A DNA stretch of 23,526 nucleotides from a virus, in the IMG/VR virus record IMGVR_UViG_3300037584_000314, positions 1 to 23,526 of that record; one strand, given 5' to 3'. Below, piece by piece: positions 1 to 7,485 of this stretch (its first letter is position 1; each line of letters opens with the position of its first letter). The translations under genes were made by a program, and so were the position numbers. Below the pieces are notes generated by a model. It made no database searches and had not been told where the DNA came from. It saw only the letters and a program-made list of their open reading frames with translations.

Positions 1-115
1 AGATAGTGGACCTATTAATATAAGTTTACCAGACGAAGGTGTAAAATTTGAGACAAACTTAAAAATTAATATTTCTGCAAATGGTGCTAGTGGCGTAACA
101 GTATTTTTTGCATAA
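1..115 (+). CDS. C-terminal end of an unidentified small protein (partial)
   Basis: An open frame enters from the left edge and ends at TAA 113-115. The visible 37 residues end in ISANGASGVTVFFA, a beta-rich tail of short polar and hydrophobic residues. Its stop overlaps the ATG of the next gene in a TAATG arrangement, so the two are probably translationally coupled. The position just before the neck genes would suit a small structural or decoration-type protein, but this is inference from context only. The start lies outside the window. Confidence 0.6.
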   Translation, partial: DSGPINISLPDEGVKFETNLKINISANGASGVTVFFA

Positions 116-804
116 TGGCTACATCGAATACAGCAACTTTTAATCTTACAGTTAATGACTGTATACAAGAAGCATTTGATAGAATAGGAGGTGATCCTAT
201 TTTAGGTTATGATGTGCGTTCTGCACGTAGAAGTTTAAATATAATGTTTAGCGATTGGGCTAACAGAGGTTATAATCAATGGACAGTAGAGTTAAAAGAT
301 CAAGCAGTTGCACAAGGAACTACTGAATATACTTTAGATTATGATTTAGTAGACATAATAAATGCGAACATCGTAGATAGTGATGGAACAGAATATTCTA
401 TGACTAGATTAGGTTTAAATGATTATGCTGCAATATCAAATAAAACATTACAATCAAGACCGACACAATTTTATTTACAAAGGTTAAACACACCTGTAAT
501 TAAAATTTATCCTGCTCCAGATAAAGCATACACATTAAGATATTATAGAATGAGAAAAATACAAGATGTAACTGCTTCTACTGTAGATGGAGTACAACAA
601 AATTTTGATATTCCATTTAGAGCTTTTGAATGTATGTGTGCAGGTCTTGCATATTATCTTTCTAAAAAAAGAGTTAACATAGATCAAGCACAAAGAATGG
701 AATTAAAAGCAGATTACGAACAAGCTTACACAAGATTAGTTGCTGGTGATGATACACCATCTACAAGAATTTTACCTGCAACAACTAATAGATTTTATAC
801 ATAA
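115..804 (+). CDS. Head-to-tail adaptor-like protein 1 (neck protein)
   Basis: This 229-residue protein probably joins the portal ring to the tail at the phage neck. Visible support is a helical N-terminal part (about residues 10-55, with DCIQEAFDRIGGDPILGYD), a central beta-rich part with the motif VIKIYPAPDKAYTLRYY (about 128-144), and a helical C-terminal part (about 165-210). The P-x-P-D-x-x-Y-T-L-x-Y signature is typical of podovirus adaptor or tail-accessory proteins in the P22 gp4/SU10 adaptor class. The same signature recurs in the gene at 1971-2630, so the two look like distant paralogues. The start overlaps the upstream stop (TAATG) and the stop overlaps the next start the same way. 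The family call rests on pattern recognition, not a search. Confidence 0.7.
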   Translation: MATSNTATFNLTVNDCIQEAFDRIGGDPILGYDVRSARRSLNIMFSDWANRGYNQWTVELKDQAVAQGTTEYTLDYDLVDIINANIVDSDGTEYSMTRLGLNDYAAISNKTLQSRPTQFYLQRLNTPVIKIYPAPDKAYTLRYYRMRKIQDVTASTVDGVQQNFDIPFRAFECMCAGLAYYLSKKRVNIDQAQRMELKADYEQAYTRLVAGDDTPSTRILPATTNRFYT

Positions 805-1187
805 TGGCAAATAAATTAGGTGATAGAAGTACAAGACCACATAGAGCACCACATAATAAATTTAGTGGTGGTAAATATGCTAGAGCTATATCAGATAGAT
901 CAGGTTTAGAATTTCCATATCAAGAAATGGTTTTTGAATGGAATGGATCATTTGTACATAATTCTGAATTTGAACCTAAACAACCACAATTAGATTTAAC
1001 ATATTTTACTGATGCAGAGTCCTTACAAGATGCTAGACCACAAGCAAACTTATCAGTAACAGGTGGTGTACCAGATCAAATAAATATAATCTTTCCATCA
1101 ACAGGATCTATACCAGCTATTGGAATAGCACAAGCAAGCACAAATTTGTTATCAACTGCATTAGGAAGTGTTACAGTAGTAACATGA
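804..1187 (+). CDS. Small structural-region protein of unknown role, zinc-ribbon-like N-terminus without cysteines
   Basis: The 127-residue product has a basic N-terminus, then SDRSGLEFPYQEMVFEWNG (residues 30-48) and HNSEFEPKQPQ (52-62). This spacing resembles small phage proteins that carry a CxxC...CxxC zinc knuckle of the form CDRCG-x-x-(Y/F)P followed by PKHPQ, but here the cysteine positions are Ser and other residues, so zinc binding is unlikely. The C-terminal half (about 75-127) is a beta-rich, small-residue segment. The gene is coupled on both sides: its ATG overlaps the stop of the adaptor and its TGA overlaps the next ATG (ATGA at 1184-1187). It lies among neck genes, so a virion role is plausible but unproven. 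Confidence 0.6.
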   Translation: MANKLGDRSTRPHRAPHNKFSGGKYARAISDRSGLEFPYQEMVFEWNGSFVHNSEFEPKQPQLDLTYFTDAESLQDARPQANLSVTGGVPDQINIIFPSTGSIPAIGIAQASTNLLSTALGSVTVVT

Positions 1188-2002
1188 ACATAGAAAAAAA
1201 ATATGGTGTTATGATTGCTACACCTTGTTATGGCGGTCAACTTACTGAAGCTTATTTACACGGAATTTTAAGTACAACAGTAAAAGCTCAACAAAAAGGA
1301 ATTCAAGTACATTTAAATACTATGGGTAATGAAAGTTTAATTACTAGAGCTAGAAATACTTTAGTTACTCAATTTTTAGATTTTGATAAAAAAGATCCAG
1401 ATAGATTTACACATTTATTATTTATAGATAGCGATATAGGTTTTAGTGCAGAAAATGTAATTAGATTAGTTGAATCAGATTATGATGTATCTGCTGGTAT
1501 TTATCCAAGAAAATCTATAGATTGGAAATCTATTCCTAAATTTATTAAAGAAACAGGTGAAGAAAATATTGAAGCAAAATCTTTAGGATATAATTTAAAT
1601 TTTGCACATCCAACTAATATTAAAGTAAAAAATGGATTTACTGAAGTTTTAGATGCTGCTACTGGTTTTATGTGTATTAAAAAAGAAGTCTTTTATAAAA
1701 TGAAAGAAGCTTACGCAAATTTAAAATATACATCTGATCAAATAATAAATAATGAAAGGTTTAGTAGTGATAATTGTTATGCATTTTTTGACTGTATTAT
1801 TGATGAAAAAAGTAATAGATATTTATCAGAAGATTATGCTTTTTGCAGATTATGGCAAAAAATTGGTGGTAAAATCTTTGCTGATGTAATAAGTCCACTT
1901 ACTCATTATGGAACATATCCATTTAGAGGAAATGTATGGACTAAATTTGATGTAGAAGGAGTAAATAAAAATGCCGATGACATACAGCAGTCTAAAGACT
2001 GA
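1184..2002 (+). CDS. GT-A fold glycosyltransferase
   Basis: This 272-residue protein looks like a nucleotide-sugar-dependent glycosyltransferase of the GT-A fold. It begins with a Rossmann-like strand, VMIATPCYGG (9-18), followed by SLITRARNTLVTQFL (51-65). The metal and sugar-nucleotide DxD motif is in HLLFIDSDIGF (77-87, DSD at 82-84). Later elements are TGFMCIKKEVF (160-170), the acceptor-side acidic motif YLSEDYAFCRLW (213-224) and a candidate third metal ligand in LTHYGTYPFRG (His 241). No membrane segment or signal peptide is seen, so it should act in the host cytoplasm. It sits inside the structural module, overlaps the previous gene by four bases and the next by 32. Sugar donor and acceptor (capsid protein, fibre, DNA or host glycan) cannot be deduced. 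Confidence 0.82.
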   Translation: MNIEKKYGVMIATPCYGGQLTEAYLHGILSTTVKAQQKGIQVHLNTMGNESLITRARNTLVTQFLDFDKKDPDRFTHLLFIDSDIGFSAENVIRLVESDYDVSAGIYPRKSIDWKSIPKFIKETGEENIEAKSLGYNLNFAHPTNIKVKNGFTEVLDAATGFMCIKKEVFYKMKEAYANLKYTSDQIINNERFSSDNCYAFFDCIIDEKSNRYLSEDYAFCRLWQKIGGKIFADVISPLTHYGTYPFRGNVWTKFDVEGVNKNADDIQQSKD

Positions 2003-2630
2003 TATACAAACTTGGGCTGAAAATACTGGAACTGATTTTACTAATCAATTAGATACATTTATTGGTAATACACAAAATAAATTATCAAGAGAAATTGATC
2101 CAACTGGTTTTAATCAAAATGTAAATTCAAGTACAAGTGTTGGAGATAGATTTATTACTTTGCCAACAGCAATAGCACCAATGTTATTAAATTATGTTAA
2201 TATTATTGTTAATAACGAAAGACAATTTTTAGAAATTAAACCTTTAGAGTATGTTCAAGAATACTGGCCTAATGCTTCTATTACATCAACACCTAGATAT
2301 TTTTCTAATTTTGATGATAATACATTGTATATAGCTCCGACACCAGATGCTGAATATACTATAGAACTTGGATATCAAGGTAGAATAAATCCTCTATCAA
2401 ATACTAATACAACAAATTGGTATACTGAAAATGCTTCTGATGCTCTTTTATATGGTTGTTTATCTGAAGCAAATCTCTTTACAAAGAACATGGAAGACTA
2501 TAATATATACAAACAAAAGTATGTCGAAAGTGTGGCTGCTATCAATAATGAAGCTCGTAGAAACAGAAGAACTGACTATAAGTTTCCTGGTAGTCCACTA
2601 GGCGAAAATACATTAACTGGAGGACAATAA
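1971..2630 (+). CDS. Head-to-tail adaptor-like protein 2
   Basis: The 219-residue product has an N-terminal helical stretch (TYSSLKTDIQTWAENTG, 4-20), a second helix (26-41, FIGNTQNKLSREID), a beta core with STPRYFSNFDDNTLYIAPTP (106-125) continuing into DAEYTIELGY, and a helical C-terminus ending in basic residues. The PxYF...LYIAPTPDAEYTI pattern matches the adaptor class of SU10-like podoviruses and echoes the first adaptor at 115-804. It most likely forms part of the collar between portal and tail. The ATG at 1971 was chosen because AAGGAG (1956-1961) lies nine bases upstream; ATG 1977 in the same frame is an alternative. The start lies inside the end of the glycosyltransferase gene. Confidence 0.7.
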   Translation: MPMTYSSLKTDIQTWAENTGTDFTNQLDTFIGNTQNKLSREIDPTGFNQNVNSSTSVGDRFITLPTAIAPMLLNYVNIIVNNERQFLEIKPLEYVQEYWPNASITSTPRYFSNFDDNTLYIAPTPDAEYTIELGYQGRINPLSNTNTTNWYTENASDALLYGCLSEANLFTKNMEDYNIYKQKYVESVAAINNEARRNRRTDYKFPGSPLGENTLTGGQ

Positions 2631-2632
2631 AC

Positions 2633-3058
2633 ATGGCAATATCTCAAGCGATTACAGTGTCGTTTAAGCAAGACTTAATGTCGCCTGGCGGAAACTTAGA
2701 AGCTCAGACATTAAAGTGTGCACTTTACGACAACACTGCAACTCTTAATCAAAACACTACTGCATATATTACAGCTAATGAAATATCTAGCAGTGGAACA
2801 AACTACACTACTGGTGGTGCAACACTAACAAATGTTGCAATTTCAACTGATGGTACAACAGCTATCTTTGATGCTGATAATGTTTCATTTGCAAATGCAA
2901 CAATTTCTGCTCAAGCTGCATTAATTTATAATGCTAACAATAGTAATTCTTCTATTGCAGTATTAGATTTTGGTGGTGTAAAAACTTCTACTAACGGTAC
3001 ATTTGAGTTACAGTTTCCTAACGCTGACGCAAGTAACGGTTTGATAAGAATAGCATAA
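2633..3058 (+). CDS. Small beta-rich virion protein
   Basis: This 141-residue protein begins AISQAITVSFKQDLMSPG and continues with alternating polar and hydrophobic strands, including TLKCALYDNTATL (26-38), a Thr/Gly-rich NYTTGGATLTNVAI, AQAALIYNA and SIAVLDFGG, ending in LIRIA. That all-beta, Ala/Thr/Asn-rich profile is typical of small phage structural proteins often found beside fibre genes. No catalytic motif is visible. GGAGGACAATAAAC precedes the ATG, giving a clear ribosome binding site, and a similar AAGGAG just after its stop serves the next gene. The precise role (decoration, tail accessory) is not determinable. Confidence 0.6.
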   Translation: MAISQAITVSFKQDLMSPGGNLEAQTLKCALYDNTATLNQNTTAYITANEISSSGTNYTTGGATLTNVAISTDGTTAIFDADNVSFANATISAQAALIYNANNSNSSIAVLDFGGVKTSTNGTFELQFPNADASNGLIRIA

Positions 3059-3072
3059 GGAGATAATTCCTT

Positions 3073-4161
3073 ATGGCATCAGCATGGAACAGTGGTGATT
3101 GGAATTTAGGTACCTGGAATAATGCCTTTTCAGGAGCTACTCTTGCAGGGCAACAACTTACTGCTTCATTAGGAACTATAACAGTTGATGCTGATATAAG
3201 ATCAGGTTGGGGTAGACAGGCTTGGAACACTTTTCCTTGGAATAGTGGACCTGATGCTAGAGTTACCATAACTGGAAATCAAAGTAATATTTCTAATGGA
3301 AGTGCAACTTCTACAGGAACATCATTAACTCCTTTAACAGGACGAGCATTATCATCATTAATAAATAATGTAAATGCTCAAGCTGGTTCTGTTAATTTAA
3401 TAACTGGTCAACAATTAAATATTACATCTAATACTGTTGTTATTGGAGAAGGTACAGGTGCAATAATATCTGGTCAACAATTATCAGTTAATTTAAATGC
3501 AGGTACTGGTTGGGGTAGAGATGAATGGAACAACGGTCCTTGGAATACAGATTTAACTTCTATTGTAACTGGTTCTGGAACTGTATTTATAGAAGATGGT
3601 CAAGAATTAACTTCATCTTTAAATAATTTATCATCAATTACAGGTAATTCAGACATAGTTATTAGTGGTGAAAATTTAACAATTTCGAAAGGTAATATTA
3701 CATTAAATACAAATAACTTTATATCTATTGATGGTGAGCCTTTAGTTGCTGCAACAGTAGATAGTTTTGCTGTACAAGCAGGTGGTTCTATTACAATAAA
3801 TACACCTACTTTTGAAGCAAATGTTGAAGTAAGTAACATAACTACAGGTAGTGCTTCTTTCTTTAGTATTACAGGTCAAGAGTTACAAATAAATATTGGT
3901 GATGTAACTACTACATCAGAAAACTTTATACCTGTTACTGGAGAAGAATTAACAGGATCTGCTAATACAATAAATATTAGTTCAGCTCAAATACTAACAA
4001 TTACTGGAAATGGAGTAACAATAAGCTCAACTTCTATAGTGCCTAATTCGCAAAATTTCTTATCAATAGATGGAAATCAAATAAATGCTAATGTTACAAG
4101 TCTTAAATTTTGGGATCCTATTACTGGTAATATTACTGAAAATTGGACTAATATTCACTAG
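3073..4161 (+). CDS. Repeat-containing fibre-like virion protein with WN motifs
   Basis: The 362-residue product is built from repeats and is probably an extended virion or fibre protein. Three tryptophan-asparagine clusters are present: SAWNSGDWNLGTWNNAF (3-19), GWGRQAWNTFPWNSG (45-59) and GWGRDEWNNGPWNTD (146-160). Between and after them runs a repeat of about 22 residues centred on (I/V)(T/S/D)G(Q/E/N)xL, with the central Gly at 68, 90, 112, 134, 176, 199, 221, 268, 290, 312 and 334. Such regular spacing of Gly, Asn and beta-branched residues suggests a beta-solenoid or beta-hairpin stack. No cysteine-rich, enzymatic or membrane segment is seen. AAGGAG lies ten bases before ATG. A tail-fibre role is inferred from repeats and position. 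Confidence 0.65.
   Translation: MASAWNSGDWNLGTWNNAFSGATLAGQQLTASLGTITVDADIRSGWGRQAWNTFPWNSGPDARVTITGNQSNISNGSATSTGTSLTPLTGRALSSLINNVNAQAGSVNLITGQQLNITSNTVVIGEGTGAIISGQQLSVNLNAGTGWGRDEWNNGPWNTDLTSIVTGSGTVFIEDGQELTSSLNNLSSITGNSDIVISGENLTISKGNITLNTNNFISIDGEPLVAATVDSFAVQAGGSITINTPTFEANVEVSNITTGSASFFSITGQELQINIGDVTTTSENFIPVTGEELTGSANTINISSAQILTITGNGVTISSTSIVPNSQNFLSIDGNQINANVTSLKFWDPITGNITENWTNIH
3265..4090 (+). repeat. About 22-codon repeats encoding (I/V)(T/S/D)G(Q/E)xL units
   Basis: At least eleven units of one degenerate protein repeat occur in this stretch. Seven of the ten gaps between successive central glycines are exactly 22 residues, one is 23, and the other two (42 and 47) are close to twice that. 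The 42-residue gap contains the WGRDEWN cluster. Conservation is at the protein level; the DNA copies are diverged. Confidence 0.7.
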
Positions 4162-4219
4162 ACAAATATTAACAAATATATATTATTTACATTATTTAAA
4201 ATATGGAGTATAAAAAATT

Positions 4220-5281
4220 ATGGCATCAAGTTTTACATCAAGATTAAAATTAGAGAGACAAGCTTCAGGAGAAAACTCTGGAAACTGGGGAAATTTAGTA
4301 AATTATGTTTTTAATAGAGTTGATGCTTCTGTTGCTGGATATCAAGCAGTAAGTGTTGCTGGATCTGCAAATGTTACATTAACATCTAATAACTCTACAA
4401 GTAATACAGATGATGATGCTACTGATGATCAAGTACATAACGCAGTATTAGAATTTACTGGTGCTTTAACTGGAGACATTCATGTATTTACTGATGCAGT
4501 AGAACAACACTATACTGTATTTAATAATACTTCAGGATCACAAACATTAAAATTCGCAAACACTGGTCACGCTGCAAATGCAATTACACTTAAACAAGGT
4601 GCTAAAACAATTGTATATACAAATGGCTCTACGATGTTTGATGTAATGGCAGATTTAGGAGATGTTGCAATGACATCTGTAACTTCATCTGGAAACGTAG
4701 CAGGTACAAATATAAATGGATCTGCAGTTATTTCAACTGGAAATGTTTCTGGAACAAATATGAATGCAACAGCTAATACAATTACTTTAGCTGGTTCTGC
4801 ACCAAATATTGCTTCAACAACAGCTAACTCTGATTTATTATTATCTACAAATGGAGTTGCTGGAAGAGTTACATTTAACGGTGGTGGTAAAATTCAACAA
4901 TTAGCAGAAAAAGCAACTGTATCTGCAACTGCAGCAACTGGAACAGTTAATTTTGATGTTCTTACACAAGCAGTTTTATATTTTACAACTAATGCTTCAG
5001 GTAATTACACTTTAAATATCAGAGGCGATAGTTCGAATGCTTTAAATGCTATTATGGATACTGGTGAATCAATAACAATTGCTCACTTAGTTACACAAGG
5101 TTCATCAGCTTATTATAACAATGCAGTTACTATTGATGGATCAAGTATTACTCCAGAATGGCAAGGTGGTTCTGCACCAGATGCTGGAAACGCAAGTTCA
5201 GTTGATGTTTATTCTTATACAATATTTAAAACTGGAGATGCTTCTTTTACAGTATTCGCTGCTCAAACACAGTTTGCATAA
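4220..5281 (+). CDS. Tail fibre protein
   Basis: This 353-residue protein starts with SSFTSRLKLERQASGENSG followed by NWGNLVNYVFNRVD, the pattern (L+LExxxxGxxxxxWGxxxN) common at the N-terminus of marine phage tail fibres, where it may attach the fibre to the tail. The middle (about 150-240) is a Thr/Asn/Ser-rich low-complexity shaft with repeated GNVxGTNxN phrases (SSGNVAGTNINGSAVIS, then TGNVSGTNMNATA). The C-terminal third is beta-rich and ends DVYSYTIFKTGDASFTVFAA, which resembles fibre C-terminal domains. GGAG (about 4204-4207) lies upstream of ATG in a 58-base A+T-rich gap in which I see no terminator. Receptor specificity is unknown. Confidence 0.7.
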   Translation: MASSFTSRLKLERQASGENSGNWGNLVNYVFNRVDASVAGYQAVSVAGSANVTLTSNNSTSNTDDDATDDQVHNAVLEFTGALTGDIHVFTDAVEQHYTVFNNTSGSQTLKFANTGHAANAITLKQGAKTIVYTNGSTMFDVMADLGDVAMTSVTSSGNVAGTNINGSAVISTGNVSGTNMNATANTITLAGSAPNIASTTANSDLLLSTNGVAGRVTFNGGGKIQQLAEKATVSATAATGTVNFDVLTQAVLYFTTNASGNYTLNIRGDSSNALNAIMDTGESITIAHLVTQGSSAYYNNAVTIDGSSITPEWQGGSAPDAGNASSVDVYSYTIFKTGDASFTVFAAQTQFA

Positions 5282-5349
5282 TATGAATGAGTTTGTTGAA
5301 TTATTATTCAAACTTAAACTTAGAAGAAATAAGGAGAAATAAAAACAGT

Positions 5350-5805
5350 ATGTTATATGTTGCTGCTCAAATTGATGAAAATAATGTTGTAGTTGATGCT
5401 ATTATTGTAGATGAAGCAGATATTTCTGATGAAAATGGTTTAAGTGATTCTATAACAACTTCTTTTGCAAATTCAATAAGACAAACTACAGGTACTTGGA
5501 AATGGGCTGGTATGTATCAAGAAGGTCGAGGTGATGTTAGAAAAATTCAACCAGGTATAGGAGATAATTGGCATGCTGAAACGTCACAATTTTATCAAAA
5601 AAAACCACATGATTCATGGATTCTAGATAGTAATTTAGATTGGAATCCTCCTGTTGCAAAACCAAATAATACTACTAAATGGATTTGGAATGAAGAAAAT
5701 CAATCATGGGAATTACCAGAATCAAATTTTTATACAGGTTCAACATATGACGAAACTTCAGGGGATCCAGATAATGAAGTTTTTTCAGGGAGAATAGGAG
5801 AATAA
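5350..5805 (+). CDS. Small fibre-associated protein, cyanophage-like WxLN/WxxP type
   Basis: The 151-residue protein starts LYVAAQIDENNVVVDAIIV and ends with a tryptophan-rich part: TGTWKWAGMYQEG, KPHDSWILDSNLDWNPP and KWIWNEENQSWELPES. This order (AxIDENNxV start, G.GD region, then PxxSWILD...W.PP...W.W.E....WELP) matches a small protein family seen near tail fibres of marine phages, thought to be structural; the exact role is not known. I chose ATG 5350 because homologues as I recall them begin near MxYVAxIDENN; AAGGAG at 5331-5336 is about 13 bases upstream, which is long. The frame is open back to ATG 5287, so a 172-residue form is possible. Confidence 0.6.
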   Translation: MLYVAAQIDENNVVVDAIIVDEADISDENGLSDSITTSFANSIRQTTGTWKWAGMYQEGRGDVRKIQPGIGDNWHAETSQFYQKKPHDSWILDSNLDWNPPVAKPNNTTKWIWNEENQSWELPESNFYTGSTYDETSGDPDNEVFSGRIGE

Positions 5806-5806
5806 T

Positions 5807-6667
5807 ATGCCATTATTAGGAACAAGAGGAGGAGGATCAGCAAGAGGATTTGGATTTCAAGGAGCTGGTGAAAAATTTATGGTAGCTACAGGTGGATCTA
5901 TATCTACTTCAGGAAGTTTTAAAATACATACATTTACATCATCAGGTACATTCTCTGTAACTCAAGAATATACAAACCCAGGTGATTATCCTGTTGAAGT
6001 TTTAGTTGTCGCTGGAGGCGGCGGCGGAGGTGATGGTGGAGGTAACGGCGGTGCAGGTGGTGCTGGCGGTTATCTTCAAGGAACATTTACAAATTTAACA
6101 GAAGGATCTTATCCTGTTGGTGTCGGTAACGGCGGTAATACTAATAACAATGGTAATTCTAACGGACAAGCAGGTTCACCTTCTACTTTCAACGGAGCTA
6201 CTGCAAATGGCGGTGGATCTGGTGGAGGCGGAGGTCAAGGTGGTGGAACTGGAGGTAACGGCGGCTCAGGCGGAGGCGGAGCAAGAGGAGGGGGCGGTAG
6301 CTCTAACCAAGGTAACTCTGGTGGATTAAGTGGATTCGGTAACTCTGGCGGATCTGGTTCTCCTAATACGAGATCAGGTGGTGGCGGCGGAGCTGGAGGC
6401 GGCGGCGGTCAAATGGGTGGAGGCAGTGGAAAATCATGGCCTGGAAACTCAACTACTTACGCAGGTGGCGGCGGAGGCTCTCACCAAAATGGCGGAGGCG
6501 GTTCTGGTGGTTCTGGTGGCGGAGGCCCTGGATCTTCTGGTGTTGGTGGTTCACCTGGAAACGGTACTAATGGTTTAGGTGGTGGCGCAGGTGGCGCATG
6601 TGATTCACCTAGTGGTTCATCTGGTGGTTCTGGAACAGTAATCATTAAGTATCAATTTCAAAAATAA
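5807..6667 (+). CDS. Glycine-rich tail fibre / receptor-binding protein
   Basis: This 286-residue protein begins MPLLGTRGGGSARGFGFQG, a phrase frequent at the start of marine phage fibre genes. Residues 37-69 (GSFKIHTFTSSGTFSVT, then PVEVLVVAGG) match the beginning of the glycine-rich fibre domain seen in many phage adhesins. From about residue 70 to 277 the sequence is dominated by Gly with Ser, Asn and Ala; the C-terminus GTVIIKYQFQK is a final beta strand. Gly-rich segments of this kind in phage adhesins such as T4-like gp38 pack as polyglycine II helices and carry the host-range loops. GGAG lies just before the ATG. The six oxygenase genes start 41 bases downstream. Confidence 0.78.
   Translation: MPLLGTRGGGSARGFGFQGAGEKFMVATGGSISTSGSFKIHTFTSSGTFSVTQEYTNPGDYPVEVLVVAGGGGGGDGGGNGGAGGAGGYLQGTFTNLTEGSYPVGVGNGGNTNNNGNSNGQAGSPSTFNGATANGGGSGGGGGQGGGTGGNGGSGGGGARGGGGSSNQGNSGGLSGFGNSGGSGSPNTRSGGGGGAGGGGGQMGGGSGKSWPGNSTTYAGGGGGSHQNGGGGSGGSGGGGPGSSGVGGSPGNGTNGLGGGAGGACDSPSGSSGGSGTVIIKYQFQK
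6014..6637 (+). repeat. Glycine-codon-rich low-complexity tract
   Basis: This stretch encodes runs of Gly broken by Ser, Asn, Thr and Ala and contains many GGC/GGA/GGT repeats. It is visibly much richer in G and C than the rest of the window. The tract is in frame throughout and contains no stop codon in the fibre frame. Other open frames inside it are by-products of this composition. Confidence 0.85.
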
Positions 6668-6708
6668 ATATTTGTTTTACATTTATAAATACTGTTTACA
6701 AAGAGAGA

Positions 6709-7485
6709 ATGGAAAAATTTTTTCAAACTCAATTTGTAGATAATTTTTTTGAAAGTCCTGATGAAATTGTAAAATTTGCTAATACATTAGATTTTACAAT
6801 AGGACCTAAAGGATATTGGCCAGGTTTAAGGACTCAAGGCTTACATTTAATTGATAAAAATTTATTTAATAGTATATTACAAAAAATATTTTCTACATTC
6901 TTTGATTATAGATTTGCTAATGTAACTTGGGATAATGTAGAAATGTATTTTCAAAAAACTTATCCATATGATTTAAAAAATAAAACAAGTACATTAAATA
7001 CAGGAATGATACATCAAGATGGAGATTATCCAATGGTTGGTTTAATTTATCTTACTAAAAATGCTAATATAGAGTCAGGCACATCTATATTTTTTCCAAA
7101 AAAATTTCAAAAAGACTATAAAAAAATAACTTCAGCTTTTGCTAATAGAAAGAAAAAAATATATAAAAAACCTATAGAAAAGCTAACTAAAAAAGATTTA
7201 ATTGAATACGAAAATTTACTTAATGATGTTAATAGTAATTATAACGAATCAGTAAGATTTAACAATATTTATAATAGATTAATAACTTATAATGGAAATG
7301 ATTATCATAAATGTAATTCATTTTATACTGGTCAAAAAGAAAGACTTACTTTAGTTTTTTTTGTAAGACAAATACGAAGCTCTTCCTTTTTTCCAATTCA
7401 AAGAATTAATGCTATTAAAACAAGTTTTAGTAATGATAATACAAAAAACAAATATAATAAAAAAAGAAACGGTAGAAAACATTAA
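6709..7485 (+). CDS. 2OG-Fe(II) oxygenase 1 (DUF6445-like)
   Basis: This 258-residue protein has the signature of a non-haem iron, 2-oxoglutarate-dependent oxygenase of the double-stranded beta-helix fold. The iron-binding HxD is in GMIHQDGDYPMVGLIYLT (His 102, Asp 104), the distal His is likely His 200 in NDYHKCNSFYTG, and Arg 212 in ERLTLVFFV fits the 2-oxoglutarate carboxylate contact. The N-terminal region with FFESPDEIVKFAN and GYWPGLRT is typical of the DUF6445-type group. Between HxD and the distal His lies an unusual highly charged insertion (about 131-190), and the C-terminus after about 230 is a basic tail. Substrate is unknown. First gene of the six-gene oxygenase array; AAGAGAG just before ATG is a weak ribosome site. 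Confidence 0.75.
   Translation: MEKFFQTQFVDNFFESPDEIVKFANTLDFTIGPKGYWPGLRTQGLHLIDKNLFNSILQKIFSTFFDYRFANVTWDNVEMYFQKTYPYDLKNKTSTLNTGMIHQDGDYPMVGLIYLTKNANIESGTSIFFPKKFQKDYKKITSAFANRKKKIYKKPIEKLTKKDLIEYENLLNDVNSNYNESVRFNNIYNRLITYNGNDYHKCNSFYTGQKERLTLVFFVRQIRSSSFFPIQRINAIKTSFSNDNTKNKYNKKRNGRKH

Noticed and set aside
3018-3269. Minus-strand open frame of 83 codons opposite the start of the repeat-rich fibre gene
   Set aside because: It lies wholly antisense to well-supported genes, has no ribosome site, and its sequence reflects the complement of the WN and Gly codons.
5121-5342. Plus-strand frame of 73 codons overlapping the end of the tail fibre
   Set aside because: It reads the fibre C-terminus in another frame and gives a Leu/Gln-rich sequence with no support.
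6117-6578. Two plus-strand frames (70 and 82 codons) inside the glycine-rich tract
   Set aside because: They are out-of-frame readings of the Gly repeats, giving Val/Glu/Ala-rich low-complexity products; the fibre frame is continuous and explains the DNA.
5807-6667. Diversity-generating retroelement target in the glycine-rich fibre gene
   Set aside because: No reverse transcriptase or template repeat is seen in the window, and the repeats are simple Gly-codon low complexity.
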